Of a DNA stretch of 64,000 nucleotides, positions 39,731 to 48,496 are shown piece by piece. This stretch comes from Candidatus Bipolaricaulota bacterium (lineage in GTDB: Bacteria > Bipolaricaulota > Bipolaricaulia > Bipolaricaulales > Bipolaricaulaceae). The translations under genes were made by a program, and so were the position numbers. Numbering within the stretch: the first letter of the stretch is position 1; each line of letters opens with the position of its first letter. The stretch covers positions 1-64,000 of the forward strand of contig JACIWK010000007.1 in the NCBI GenBank assembly GCA_014360985.1, given 5' to 3'. The notes under the pieces are model-generated. The model saw only the letters and a program-made list of their open reading frames with translations, searched no databases and was not told where the DNA came from.

Positions 39731-40389
39731 AGCGGATCGCTCTCCTGACGATCGGACAGGCACCCCGGGATGATGTGGTGTCCGAAATCCGTGTCCACCT
39801 CCCCTCGGAGGTGGAGATCGTGCAGGCCGGGGCGCTGGACGGCCTCACCGCCGACGAGATCGCCGCTCATCCCCCGCTTGGGGAGGATAGCACCTTGGTC
39901 ACCCGCCTTTCCGACGGCCGAGAGGTCACAGTACACCGGGATTTCGTTCATGACCGCCTGGCGGAGACAATCCGCGCTGTGGAAGAAGATGTGGTGCTGA
40001 TCGGGATCCTGTGTTCCGGGACCTTTCCCCCATTGCGGGCCCAGGTCCCCGTGGTTACACCCCACATTCTCGTGAGGTCGTACGTGTCAGCCTTTTCCCT
40101 TCCCGGACCACTTGGGATCCTGGTCCCTTCGCCGCAGCAGGTGGCCCCGATGGTGGAGGAGATTCGGGGGTGGGGGGTGGAGGCGATCGGAGCGGCGGTC
40201 TCCCCGTATGCGGGGGGGGCCCGCCCAGGCACAGTTGCCCGGCGGTTGGCCGAGCGCGGAGCGACGGCGTTCCTCCTCCATTGCTTCGGCTACAGCGAGC
40301 GGATGAAGGGCGAGGTACGAGCAGCCACCGGAGCCCCGGTGCTCCTCGTTCGCTCCATGCTCGCCCGGGCCCTGGCCGAGCTCCTCTAG
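39727..40389 (+). CDS. AroM family protein
   Basis: About 220 residues. Start ATG 39727 overlaps the DUF1177 stop (ATGA). The N-terminus KRIALLTIGQAPRDDVVSEI and later LIGILCSGTFPPL and FLLHCFGYSERMKGEVRAATGAP fit AroM proteins, which resemble Asp/Glu racemase folds with two Cys. The biochemical role of AroM is not established. It ends the rightward half of the island; the M29-like genes converge. Confidence 0.85.
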   Translation: MKRIALLTIGQAPRDDVVSEIRVHLPSEVEIVQAGALDGLTADEIAAHPPLGEDSTLVTRLSDGREVTVHRDFVHDRLAETIRAVEEDVVLIGILCSGTFPPLRAQVPVVTPHILVRSYVSAFSLPGPLGILVPSPQQVAPMVEEIRGWGVEAIGAAVSPYAGGARPGTVARRLAERGATAFLLHCFGYSERMKGEVRAATGAPVLLVRSMLARALAELL

Positions 40390-40404
40390 GAGTGCGGGAG
40401 CCCC

Positions 40405-41469
40405 CTAGTAGCCGGGGACGCCCAGGTTGCGGCAGGCCTCCACCACCTCCGGGTGCACGTACCGGCCTTCCACCTCCAGCGGTTCCCCATCCAGGTAGAT
40501 GGACGGGCAGAGGACCACCCCGTCGGTGTGGGAGGCCGCCTGCCAGGTGAGTCCGCCGATCTGTGCTCCCTGGGTTCCGATGCCCATCTCGATGCACCCA
40601 AACACGCGCTCGTCCTCCACGATCCGCCCGGTGGGGCGGGTCACCCCAGGGTTGAACCCCAGAGAGTAATGGGCGATGCGGTACATGTTGGGGTCAGCGA
40701 AGGAATCGAGCCACCGTTTGAACACCTGCGCCTCCGCCCCACCCCGCACGGCGGCGATCACGCCCTGGTGGACCTCCAGCTCCACCGGGGAGGCAAGCCG
40801 GCCCAGCTCTGTCGGTGGCCACAGGGCGCCATCGAACACAAGCACACCTTCGATCGTGGACTCCACCGGACACCAGGAGATTTGCCCCCCGAGCATGATC
40901 GGCTCGCCCGGGGTGTCGGCGAGTTTGCCGGAATGTCGCACCCGACGGCCGTGGTTGTGGGCCACGAGGTCAGTGCCCGCAGGGCTGGTGACCCGCACCT
41001 CATCGGCCCGGACCACGACCCGCTGCAGGGTCTCCCCGAGGGCGAGCATCTTCGGGTAGTCCACGCGGCCGATGCACCGCACGAGCATATCCACGTCCAT
41101 GCCGGTGAGGCAGATGTACCGGCACCCGCTGGCGAGGGCTGCCCGGTGAGCAGGGGTGTGCAGAAGGTAAGCCATAGCCAGCTCGACCCATACCTGGGCC
41201 CGCGCCGCCGCCCCAGCCACCGGGGGAGGGGGCTCCATCACTGGGGCCGGGCTTGTGGGGTAGACCACCAGGGTGGGGACGGCCCGCGCCGCGTAGGCGG
41301 CCTGCGCGACCACCTCCGCCACCCGCCGGTCACCCATCGTGTCCACGGTGATCAGCACGTCCTCTCCCGGGCGAACGAGCATGACCTCCTCCACCAGCTT
41401 GCGCGCCGCCCCGGCGGCCTCGAATGCGAGGTACCGATCGGTCGGTTCCACACCCAGCGCGAACTCCAT
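40405..41469 (-). CDS. M29/NicX-like metalloenzyme (copy 1)
   Basis: A 354-residue protein resembling thermophilic aminopeptidase (M29) and NicX dioxygenase relatives. N-terminus EFALGVEPTDRYLAFEAAGA, then VMLVRPGEDVLITVDTMGD; the metal region shows EDERVFGCIEMGIGTQ and SHTDGVVLCPSIYLDGE. It starts 12 bases after the stop of a related gene, so they form one unit. It may be an aminopeptidase or an Fe-dependent ring-opening enzyme; the sequence cannot decide. Confidence 0.72.
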   Translation of the reverse strand: MEFALGVEPTDRYLAFEAAGAARKLVEEVMLVRPGEDVLITVDTMGDRRVAEVVAQAAYAARAVPTLVVYPTSPAPVMEPPPPVAGAAARAQVWVELAMAYLLHTPAHRAALASGCRYICLTGMDVDMLVRCIGRVDYPKMLALGETLQRVVVRADEVRVTSPAGTDLVAHNHGRRVRHSGKLADTPGEPIMLGGQISWCPVESTIEGVLVFDGALWPPTELGRLASPVELEVHQGVIAAVRGGAEAQVFKRWLDSFADPNMYRIAHYSLGFNPGVTRPTGRIVEDERVFGCIEMGIGTQGAQIGGLTWQAASHTDGVVLCPSIYLDGEPLEVEGRYVHPEVVEACRNLGVPGY

Positions 41470-41481
41470 CTCTTCCTCCCA

Positions 41482-42534
41482 TCAGCCGAACGTCCACCGC
41501 CCCTCGTCCATGACCGTCTGCCCATCGAGGAGCAACGTCGCCCGGGGGACGACGAAATCGGCGTGATAATCAGCCACGTTGGCCCCGCCCATGTGTGAGT
41601 TGTCCCCAATGGCCACGTGTACGGTGCCCTTGATCTTCTCTGCCTCCAAGGTGATGTCCGTGCGCCGCGCGTTGGGGTTCGTCCCGACTCCCAGCTCGGC
41701 CAAGTGGCGACGGGCCCGCTCTTCTGCGGTAGGTTGGCGGCCTCCCAGGCCCAGCAAGTCCCGCAGGCGTTCGCCCACCTCCCCGCCGCCGTCCACGGCG
41801 ACCACCGCGCCACAGGAGAACACCAGGCGCATCGGCTCAACGAGACGGTGATGCCATTCCGGCTCCACGACCAGCACTCCCTCCGCCGTCCCCTCCACCG
41901 GGGCGATGTACGCCTCGCCCCCGGGCAGGTTCCCCCACGTGCCGGGACGAAGGTACAGACCGTCGTCCACCCGCCCCTCCCGCCCCTCCAGACCGAACTC
42001 GAGGTCCGTGCCCGCGGGAGACCGCACCGTGGCCACACGGGCACCGGTGAGGCAGGCGGCGATCCTCGCCGTCTCCTGCGCGATGCGGCGGTAGTCCACG
42101 GCCAACGGGCCGTCTCGGTAGAACATCTCCGGAAGGAAGCGGGGCATGCTCGCCACCCGTGCCCCCGCCCGGCATGCGTCCTCCCGGGCGCGGGTATGGC
42201 TGAGGGAAAAGGAGGTGATAGCCACCACCACGTTCACTTCTCGCAGCCTTGCTGCCACCTCATCGCCGGGTTCGCTCCCCGAGCGTCCGGTGGCCGGGTA
42301 GGCCAGGAAACCTACCACACAGGCTGGCAGCTCTTCGGCGGCGATCTCCGCCACCTGGCGCGCCAACGCCGCCCGTTGGGACACTTCCTCAAGCTGCGAG
42401 ACAGCCCACTCGCCCCACTGTTCGGGCGTCGGCACGTCGGTCACCACGAGCACGGACTCCCCGGCCTGGATCCCGAGGTTCACGCGCAGCATCCCCACCA
42501 CTCCTGGACGGATGGTCTCCACTTCGATCCCCAT
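41482..42534 (-). CDS. M29/NicX-like metalloenzyme (copy 2)
   Basis: About 350 residues from ATG 42534, preceded by GGGAGGTAGACCA. MGIEVETIRPGVVGMLRVNL at the start, then VRSPAGTDLEFGLEGREGRV and the probable metal segment GDNSHMGGANVADYHADF. It is a diverged paralogue of the next gene. The frame is open upstream into the racemase-fold gene because of a homopolymer frameshift, so a fusion could be wrongly called. Transcribed leftwards after the racemase-fold gene. Confidence 0.72.
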   Translation of the reverse strand: MGIEVETIRPGVVGMLRVNLGIQAGESVLVVTDVPTPEQWGEWAVSQLEEVSQRAALARQVAEIAAEELPACVVGFLAYPATGRSGSEPGDEVAARLREVNVVVAITSFSLSHTRAREDACRAGARVASMPRFLPEMFYRDGPLAVDYRRIAQETARIAACLTGARVATVRSPAGTDLEFGLEGREGRVDDGLYLRPGTWGNLPGGEAYIAPVEGTAEGVLVVEPEWHHRLVEPMRLVFSCGAVVAVDGGGEVGERLRDLLGLGGRQPTAEERARRHLAELGVGTNPNARRTDITLEAEKIKGTVHVAIGDNSHMGGANVADYHADFVVPRATLLLDGQTVMDEGRWTFG

Positions 42535-42557
42535 TGGTCTACCTCCCGTTCTTGTGT

Positions 42558-43259
42558 TCAGCGCCAGATCTTGGGGGGGGGGAGGAGGATAGGCGACTTT
42601 GCTGTGAGCGATGCCCATTTTCACATATGCCTCGGCCAGCTTCACCGCCGCTACCGCTGGTACGACCACCGGAATCCCCAGGCCCCGTCGTAGCTCATCC
42701 GCCACCCCAGCAGTGACCCGCAGCCCAGGATCACGACCTGAGCCCCGCGGGCGACGAGCTCCCGCCCTGCCGTCAGCCCCACCTCCACGGCCCGGCGGCG
42801 ATCACCGAGGTCGAGGACAGGAATGCCCATGGGGACTACAGCAACCAGCCGTCCCTCCACCCCCAGCAGCCGGGCCTTCCTCCACAGCCGAGGCATGGCC
42901 TCGGGGATGGTGGAGATGATCCCGAACCGGTCGCCCAGGAGGAGGGCGGCCACCTCGGCAGCCCCGCCCAGCCCGATCACCGGTATGGAGACCGCCTCCC
43001 GAGCCCCTTCCACCGCAGGATTGCCGAAGTAATATATTACCCCATCGGCGCCTTCCCTCTCAGCAGCGGTCACAGCCTCAATCAAGTAAGGCGCAACCAG
43101 CGCCTCGTCGTACACGCACTCGATGGACTCCGGCCCACGGGGAAGATGAACCACTGAGACCCTGGTCTCCTTGTCGGCAGCTTCTTGGCACAGATGGGGG
43201 ACACCGTTGTTCCAATGATCGGTGGACACGGGCACGATCACACGAAGCTGGATCCCCAC
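42558..43259 (-). pseudogene. Asp/Glu racemase-fold protein, frameshifted
   Basis: From GTG 43259 the frame gives QLRVIVPVSTDHWNNGVPHL, DGVIYYFGNPAVEG and VVILGCGSLLG, then leaves the family. The proper C-terminus (VADELRRGLGIPVVVPAVAAVKLAEAYVKMG split here) continues in the next frame from about 42705, as if one G were lost from a G-run near 42697. A C10 tract (complement of G10 at 42573-42582) near the end changes the frame again; with C9 the stop would be at 42558. The first catalytic Cys is Tyr, as in single-Cys members of the fold. It could be a sequencing artefact. Confidence 0.7.
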
Positions 43260-43266
43260 AGGAGGG

Positions 43267-43296
43267 AGTTTACCCAAGCTGGGCTCTCGCGGTCAG
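43267..43296 (-). promoter_or_regulatory. Promoter of the leftward island genes
   Basis: On the minus strand CTGACC (43296-43291), 18-base spacer, TAAACT (43272-43267), seven bases before GTG 43259. There is no Shine-Dalgarno, so a leaderless message is predicted. Confidence 0.6.
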
Positions 43297-43490
43297 GTGA
43301 CCGGGCTGCTACTGAACCTCGAGGGGCTGATCCCGCTCCTAACGTGAGAAAGGCGGAGCAAGTCCTAATCCTTACTTTCTCCCCCCTCCCTGGATAGGCG
43401 CCAGAACCCTCCAACCTTAAGCCGGCCCTGGCTCAGCAAGAAGAGAATGACGGAGTCTCCTACAATTCCCCAGGGAAAAGTGGAACGACC

Positions 43491-45329
43491 ATGGACCCGA
43501 AGGAAGCGTTCAAGACGAGACTGCAGGGCCTCCCAAGCTCACCCGGAGTGTACCTATTTTACGGGGGCAATGGATCGGTCCTCTACGTGGGCAAGGCCGC
43601 CTCCCTCCGCGACCGGGTCCGCTCGTACTTCCAGAAGCGCGGGCTCTCCCTCAAGGTCCGCCTCCTGATGAAAGAGGCGCGCGACCTGGAGACGATCGTC
43701 ACCGGAACCGAGGAGGACGCGCTCGTCCTCGAGGACGCGCTCGTCAAGAAGCACCGCCCGCGGTTCAACACCCGGCTGCGCGACGACAAACGCTACCCCT
43801 ACCTCAAGATCACCGCCGAGCCGTTCCCGCGCGTCCTCGTCGTCCGCCGCCCAGCGGACGACGGCGCCCGCTACTTCGGCCCGTTCACCTCCAGCCGCGC
43901 GATGCGCCGCGTGCTCAAGCTCGCCCACAAGCTGTTTCCGATCCGCACCTGCAACCTCCCGCTCGGGGAGAAGCGCTACGAGCGGCCATGCCTCCTCTAC
44001 CACATCGGCCGCTGCTCCGGGCCCTGCGCGGGCCTCGTGAGCCCGGAGGAGTACGGGCGGGCGGTGGACGCGGCGGCGCACCTGTTCGAGGGGCGGGTGG
44101 AACGGGTGGTGGAGGACCTCGCCCTGGACATGGTCCGGGCCGCGTCCGATGAGCGGTTCGAGCACGCCGCGCGGCTGCGGGACACGATCCAGGCCCTGGA
44201 GCGGATCCGCGAGCGGCAGGCAGTGGCCCTCCCCGACCCGGTGGACCTCGACGCGGTGGCGGTGGCGGTGAACGAGGAGCGGGGCCACGGAACGGTGCTG
44301 GTCGTCCGCGGCGGACGGCTCATCGGGCGGGAGGGGTTCCCCCTTGCGCTCCCCCCTGGCTCCACCCCCGAGGAGGCCCTGGAGGAGTTCCTCGACCAGT
44401 ACTACACCCGCGCGACGGCGATCCCGCCCGAGGTGCTCGTGCCGCTGGCGCTTCCGGAGACCGAGGCGCTCGCTGCGTACCTCGCCGGGCGGCGCGGGGG
44501 GCGCGTGCACGTCGGCGTCCCCCGCTCCCCGGAGCGACGGGCGATCCTGGAGATGGCGGAGCGGAACGCGGCCCTCGCCCTGAAGCAGGCGGAAAAGGTC
44601 GAGCTTCTCCCCGCGGAGGAGGAGGCGGTGGACGAGCTCGGGGAGGCCCTCGCCCTCTCCGCCCGCCCGTGGCGGATCGAGGCGTTCGACATCTCGAACC
44701 TCCAGGGCGGCGAGGCGACCGGGTCGATGGTCGTGTTCGTGGGCGGTCGCCCGCGGCGGGACGCGTACCGCAAGTTCCGGGTGCGGATCTCGGGCAAGCC
44801 CGACGACTACGCGATGATGGCCGAAGTGCTCCGCCGTCGGCTGCGCCACGGCCTCGCCGAGATCGCCGACCCCGCGGTCGCACGGGGCCGGTTCTCCGAC
44901 CTCCCGGACCTGATCCTGGTGGATGGGGGCAAGGGCCAGCTCGGGGTCGCGGAGCGGGCCCTGGCCGAGGTGGACCTGGGCGGGATCGAGGTCGCCGCCC
45001 TCGCCAAGCGCCAGGAGCTCGTCTACGTGCCCGGCCGCGCAGAGCCAATCCGCCTTCCCCGGGGTTCCCCCGCCCTCAAGCTCCTCCAGGAGATCCGTGA
45101 CGAGGCGCACCGGTTCGCAATCGAGTACCACCGCAAGCTCCGCGAAAAGCGGGCGCTGGGAAGCCTGCTCGACAGCGTCCCCGGGATCGGGCCGAAGCGG
45201 AAGGCGTCGCTCCTCGCGCGGTTCGGGTCCGTGGACGGGCTCCGCCGGGCGACCCTCGAGGAGCTCCTCTCCGTGCCGGGGCTCCCCCGAACCACGGCCG
45301 AGCTCCTCTACAAGGCCCTGCGCGCCTAA
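43491..45329 (+). CDS. uvrC: UvrABC system protein C
   Basis: Nucleotide excision repair endonuclease subunit, 612 residues. GIY-YIG nuclease domain ([20 protein letters not shown]), Cys-rich CLLYHIGRCSGPCAG, UVR motif DERFEHAARLRDTIQALE, RNase H-like nuclease with EAFDISNLQGGEATGSMVVF and LILVDGGKGQL, and tandem HhH at the end (SVPGIGPKRKASLL). A TACAAT box is at 43461-43466. The start is ATG 43491. The N-terminal 35 codons recur as a fragment at 32463. Confidence 0.97.
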   Translation: MDPKEAFKTRLQGLPSSPGVYLFYGGNGSVLYVGKAASLRDRVRSYFQKRGLSLKVRLLMKEARDLETIVTGTEEDALVLEDALVKKHRPRFNTRLRDDKRYPYLKITAEPFPRVLVVRRPADDGARYFGPFTSSRAMRRVLKLAHKLFPIRTCNLPLGEKRYERPCLLYHIGRCSGPCAGLVSPEEYGRAVDAAAHLFEGRVERVVEDLALDMVRAASDERFEHAARLRDTIQALERIRERQAVALPDPVDLDAVAVAVNEERGHGTVLVVRGGRLIGREGFPLALPPGSTPEEALEEFLDQYYTRATAIPPEVLVPLALPETEALAAYLAGRRGGRVHVGVPRSPERRAILEMAERNAALALKQAEKVELLPAEEEAVDELGEALALSARPWRIEAFDISNLQGGEATGSMVVFVGGRPRRDAYRKFRVRISGKPDDYAMMAEVLRRRLRHGLAEIADPAVARGRFSDLPDLILVDGGKGQLGVAERALAEVDLGGIEVAALAKRQELVYVPGRAEPIRLPRGSPALKLLQEIRDEAHRFAIEYHRKLREKRALGSLLDSVPGIGPKRKASLLARFGSVDGLRRATLEELLSVPGLPRTTAELLYKALRA

Positions 45330-45333
45330 CCGG

Positions 45334-45339
45334 TATAAT
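45334..45339 (+). promoter_or_regulatory. -10 element of the M42 peptidase gene
   Basis: Perfect TATAAT five bases after the uvrC stop. The leader would be about 20 bases and includes AAAGGAG before GTG 45366. The -35 region is unclear. Confidence 0.5.
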
Positions 45340-45365
45340 CGCGCGCCGGATCGAAAGGAGACGCG

Positions 45366-46409
45366 GTGAATCTAGAACAGAAGCTGCAGAAGCTCTCGGA
45401 TGCGTTCGGGGTGGCGGGGTTCGAGGACGAGGTGCGGGAGGTCCTCCACGAGATGGTCGCCCCCTACGCCGACGCGTGCGAGACGGACACCTTGGGGAAC
45501 CTCATCTGCTCCCGCGGGAGCGGGGACGTGGTCATGCTCGACGCCCACATGGACGAGGTGGGGTTCATGGTGAAGTGGATCGAGAAGGACGGGTTCCTCC
45601 GCCTCGCCCCCCTCGGCGGATGGGACGACCGGATCCTGATGGCCCACCGCCTCACGATCCGCACCCGGGATGGGCAGAACGTGTACGGCGTCATCGGCTC
45701 CACCCCACCCCACATCCAGTCCGACGGGGACCGCGACAAGGTGGTCCCGCTCGACGAGCTGTTCGTGGACGTCGGGGCCCGAAGTCGAGATGAGGCGGAT
45801 GCGTTCGGCGTGCACATCGGCGATCCAGCGACGATCCACTACCCGTTCCTGCGCCTGCGCGAGGGGTACGTCACCGGAAAGGCGTTCGACGACCGGGCGG
45901 GGTGCCTCGTGGCCGCCGAGGCGCTGCGCCTCCTGGCAAAGGAGAAGCTCCCCTACAAGCTCGTCGTCTGCTTCTCCGTCCACGAGGAGGGCGGACTCCG
46001 TGGGGCCAAGGCCGCCGCGTACCGGATTGCCCCCAAGCTCGCCCTGTCCCTCGAGGGGACGATCGGGGCCGACATGCCGGGCGTCCCGGAGGCGAAGCAG
46101 CCGGTCCGCCTAGGTCACGGCCCGGCGATCACCCTCGCCGACCGTTCGATCACGGTGAAGCCCAAGCTCGTTCGGTTCCTGGAGAAGGTGGCTGACGAGA
46201 ACGGGATCGCCTACCAGTACAAGCTCCCTGCCTACGGATCCACCAATGCGGGGGCAATCCACACTGAGCGGGGCGGGATCCTCGCCGGGGTGGTGTCCGT
46301 GCCGTGCCGGTACATCCACTCCCCGGTGTCGACCCTGTACCTGTCGGATCTCGAAGCGACGCTCAAGCTCGTGGTGGCCTTCCTCCGCAAGGCGGGGGAC
46401 CTGCTCTGA
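45366..46409 (+). CDS. M42 family glutamyl/TET-like aminopeptidase
   Basis: A 347-residue cytoplasmic metallopeptidase from GTG 45366. Metal and catalytic motifs: MLDAHMDEVGFMVKWI, GKAFDDRAGCLVA, CFSVHEEGGLRGAKAA, EGTIGADMPGV and the last His in CRYIHSPVSTLYLSD. TET-type M42 enzymes are dodecameric aminopeptidases common in thermophiles and archaea. It is likely to recycle peptides from proteolysis. Confidence 0.93.
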   Translation: MNLEQKLQKLSDAFGVAGFEDEVREVLHEMVAPYADACETDTLGNLICSRGSGDVVMLDAHMDEVGFMVKWIEKDGFLRLAPLGGWDDRILMAHRLTIRTRDGQNVYGVIGSTPPHIQSDGDRDKVVPLDELFVDVGARSRDEADAFGVHIGDPATIHYPFLRLREGYVTGKAFDDRAGCLVAAEALRLLAKEKLPYKLVVCFSVHEEGGLRGAKAAAYRIAPKLALSLEGTIGADMPGVPEAKQPVRLGHGPAITLADRSITVKPKLVRFLEKVADENGIAYQYKLPAYGSTNAGAIHTERGGILAGVVSVPCRYIHSPVSTLYLSDLEATLKLVVAFLRKAGDLL

Positions 46410-46504
46410 ACGACAGGTTCGGATCTTCACCCTCACGGTGTGTGGGCACCCCTCTGCTCGGATCAAAATGTAAGGACCTGAACCTGCGACACTGGCGCAC
46501 GACG

Positions 46505-47437
46505 TCAGTCGGCGGCCTCGATGCGAATCGAGCCGTTGCTCGTCCGCAGGTCCATCTCCGTCGCGGCCGGTGGGTTCAGCATTGCGTTCCAGTCCCGACC
46601 GACGGTGTTTCCTACCAGGGGGAGGTTCGTGGAGATCGTTCCGTTGCTCACGCTCGCCCGGAAGGCGACCGCTGCCGCCCGCGGCACGCGGACGACGATG
46701 CCCCCGTTACTCGTCCGGAGCCGGTTGGACGCCGGTCCCGCCGGCTCACCGGTGTAGTGGATCCACCCGTTGCTCGTCTCCCCGTCCACCCGGCCCCGCA
46801 CCCGCTCCAGCCGGATCTCCCCGTTCGAGGTGCGGACCGTGAGGTCGCCCACCCGGTCCGTGACCGTCACCTGACCGTTGCTCGTCGTGAGCTGAGCAGT
46901 TCCCGCGCCTTGCCGAAGGAGGATCGCCCCGTTTGAGGTTGTGAGCCGGATCGATCCAATGATCGAAGTTGCCTCGATGGAGCCGTTCGAGGTGGGCACC
47001 TCGACCTCCACGATTTCGGGGACGACCACCTCGAAGTCGACCCCGCTGTGGCGGCCGACGTCTCCCGGCTGATCTGCCTGCCGGTACCGGAGCAGGATGG
47101 ACGCCCCATCCGACGTAGCCGTGTACATGAGCTGGTCGAGCCTCCGCTCCGCGTCGGCCAGGGTCTGACCCCGGCTGCGCTTCGTCGCCGTGATGGAAGC
47201 AGCCTGGAGGCCGCTCTCGCCGCGGATCGTGACCTGGCCGTGCGAGGATTCGACCACGAGACGCACTGACTCCACCGCGGGTAGCGCGTGGTGCTCGACC
47301 TCGCTCGCCTCGACGCGGAAGGAACTGAACGTCCATTCGTCACATGCTGTGAGGCTGAACACGGCTAGAGCAAGCGCAATCCCGCCCCCACAGGCCCACA
47401 GACGACGCCGCTTCCTGCCCACGTTCAGTGTGTCCAC
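46505..47437 (-). CDS. DUF4097-type beta-helix lipoprotein
   Basis: A 310-residue protein from GTG 47437, five bases after a TATCAT box. The N-terminus has a charged tip, a hydrophobic helix and lipobox LTAC (ALAVFSLTACDEW), so it should be a lipid-anchored exported protein. The rest is a repetitive beta-structure with TSNG at least seven times (PTSNGSIEA, TTSNGAILL, TSNGQVTV, RTSNGEIRL, TSNGWIHY, RTSNGGIVV, RTSNGSIRI), the hallmark of DUF4097 proteins. Function unknown. Confidence 0.88.
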   Translation of the reverse strand: MDTLNVGRKRRRLWACGGGIALALAVFSLTACDEWTFSSFRVEASEVEHHALPAVESVRLVVESSHGQVTIRGESGLQAASITATKRSRGQTLADAERRLDQLMYTATSDGASILLRYRQADQPGDVGRHSGVDFEVVVPEIVEVEVPTSNGSIEATSIIGSIRLTTSNGAILLRQGAGTAQLTTSNGQVTVTDRVGDLTVRTSNGEIRLERVRGRVDGETSNGWIHYTGEPAGPASNRLRTSNGGIVVRVPRAAAVAFRASVSNGTISTNLPLVGNTVGRDWNAMLNPPAATEMDLRTSNGSIRIEAAD

Positions 47438-47442
47438 AGGGC

Positions 47443-47448
47443 ATGATA
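47443..47448 (-). promoter_or_regulatory. -10 element of the DUF4097 lipoprotein gene
   Basis: TATCAT on the minus strand, five bases before GTG 47437. Transcription would start at or within the start codon. Confidence 0.45.
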
Positions 47449-47644
47449 CTGCAGACGCTCGCCGGTTGGTGCTCCGAGCGACCTCCCTCGCCCCCGATTT
47501 CCTACCAGCTGGGCCCGTATGTGTTCAGATGATTCCCTGCCGATCAAGTCGCCCCCGCGGTGGGCTCGCGGAATGAGTTCGGCTCAAATCTTGATGGGTA
47601 ACATCCGTCCAGCCTATGGTGGCCCGGGTCTTGCTCGCGCGGTG

Positions 47645-48496
47645 CTACTGGCGGCGGGCGAGGAGGTGCCGGCGGGGGGGAGAGAGGAGCGCGAGGAGGA
47701 ACAGGGCGGTGGCGACGAGGACGATCGCCGCCCCGCTCGCGATCCCAGCATAGAACGAGAGGTAGAGCCCGACCACGCCGGAGAGGATCCCCAACACGGC
47801 GGCGAGGGCCATCATCCGCGCCATCCGCCGCGTGAGAAGGTACGCCGTCGCCGGCGGGGTGATGAGCATTGCCAGGACAAGCGCTACCCCCACTGCCTTG
47901 AGGGCGATGACCACCGTCACCGCGATGAGGAGCAGGAGGAGGTACCGGAAAAGCCCCGTCCGCAGCCGCAGCGTGGCGGCGAACGTGGGATCGAACGATA
48001 CAATGAGGAACTCCTTGTAGAAGAGAACGACCGTGAGCACGACCAGCCCTCCGATCCCCGTGGTGAGCCCGAGGTCGGTGGTGGAAACGGAGAGCACGTT
48101 TCCAAACAGGAAATGGGTGAGGTCGACCGCGTACCCGCGCACGGTGGAGATGAGGGCGATCCCGAGGGCGAACATCCCCGCGAACACGATCCCGATCGCC
48201 GTGTCCTCCTTGAACCGGCCCCGCCGGCTCACCGCCCCGATCCCAAGTGCGGCGACGATCGCCGTCCCGAGGGCCCACAGGAGGATCGGCCCCCGGTTTC
48301 CCCGGTGGACGAGGTACCCCACCGCCACCCCGGGGAGGATCGAGTGGGCGAGCGCGTCGCCGAAGAACGCCATCCCCTGGAGGACCACGTACGTCCCCAC
48401 CACGGCGCACGTTGCCCCCACCACCGCTGCGGCGAGGACGGCCCGCACCATGAACGGGTAGGCGAACGGGGCGGCGATGAGGTCAACGATGGTCAT
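47645..48496 (-). CDS. znuB: Zinc/manganese ABC transporter permease ZnuB-like
   Basis: About 283 residues of hydrophobic helices from ATG 48496, overlapping the end of znuC by 14 bases. VVGTYVVLQGMAFFGDALAHSILPG, FKEDTAIGIVFAGMFALGIALIS and LITPPATAYLLTRRMARMM are typical of the ABC-3 metal permeases. It is the third gene of znuA-znuC-znuB. Zinc or manganese specificity depends on ZnuA. Confidence 0.92.
   Translation of the reverse strand: MTIVDLIAAPFAYPFMVRAVLAAAVVGATCAVVGTYVVLQGMAFFGDALAHSILPGVAVGYLVHRGNRGPILLWALGTAIVAALGIGAVSRRGRFKEDTAIGIVFAGMFALGIALISTVRGYAVDLTHFLFGNVLSVSTTDLGLTTGIGGLVVLTVVLFYKEFLIVSFDPTFAATLRLRTGLFRYLLLLLIAVTVVIALKAVGVALVLAMLITPPATAYLLTRRMARMMALAAVLGILSGVVGLYLSFYAGIASGAAIVLVATALFLLALLSPPRRHLLARRQ

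Noticed and set aside
41482-42705. A fused racemase-tail plus M29-like protein
   Set aside because: The join depends on the C10 tract, and a strong ribosome site and ATG at 42534 mark the true start of the M29-like protein.
46470-46500. A 14-base match to the T-arm of tRNA-Lys(TTT) (TGAACCTGCGACAC), considered as an attachment-site remnant
   Set aside because: The match is short, does not extend to the tRNA 3' end, and no integrase or second copy is nearby.
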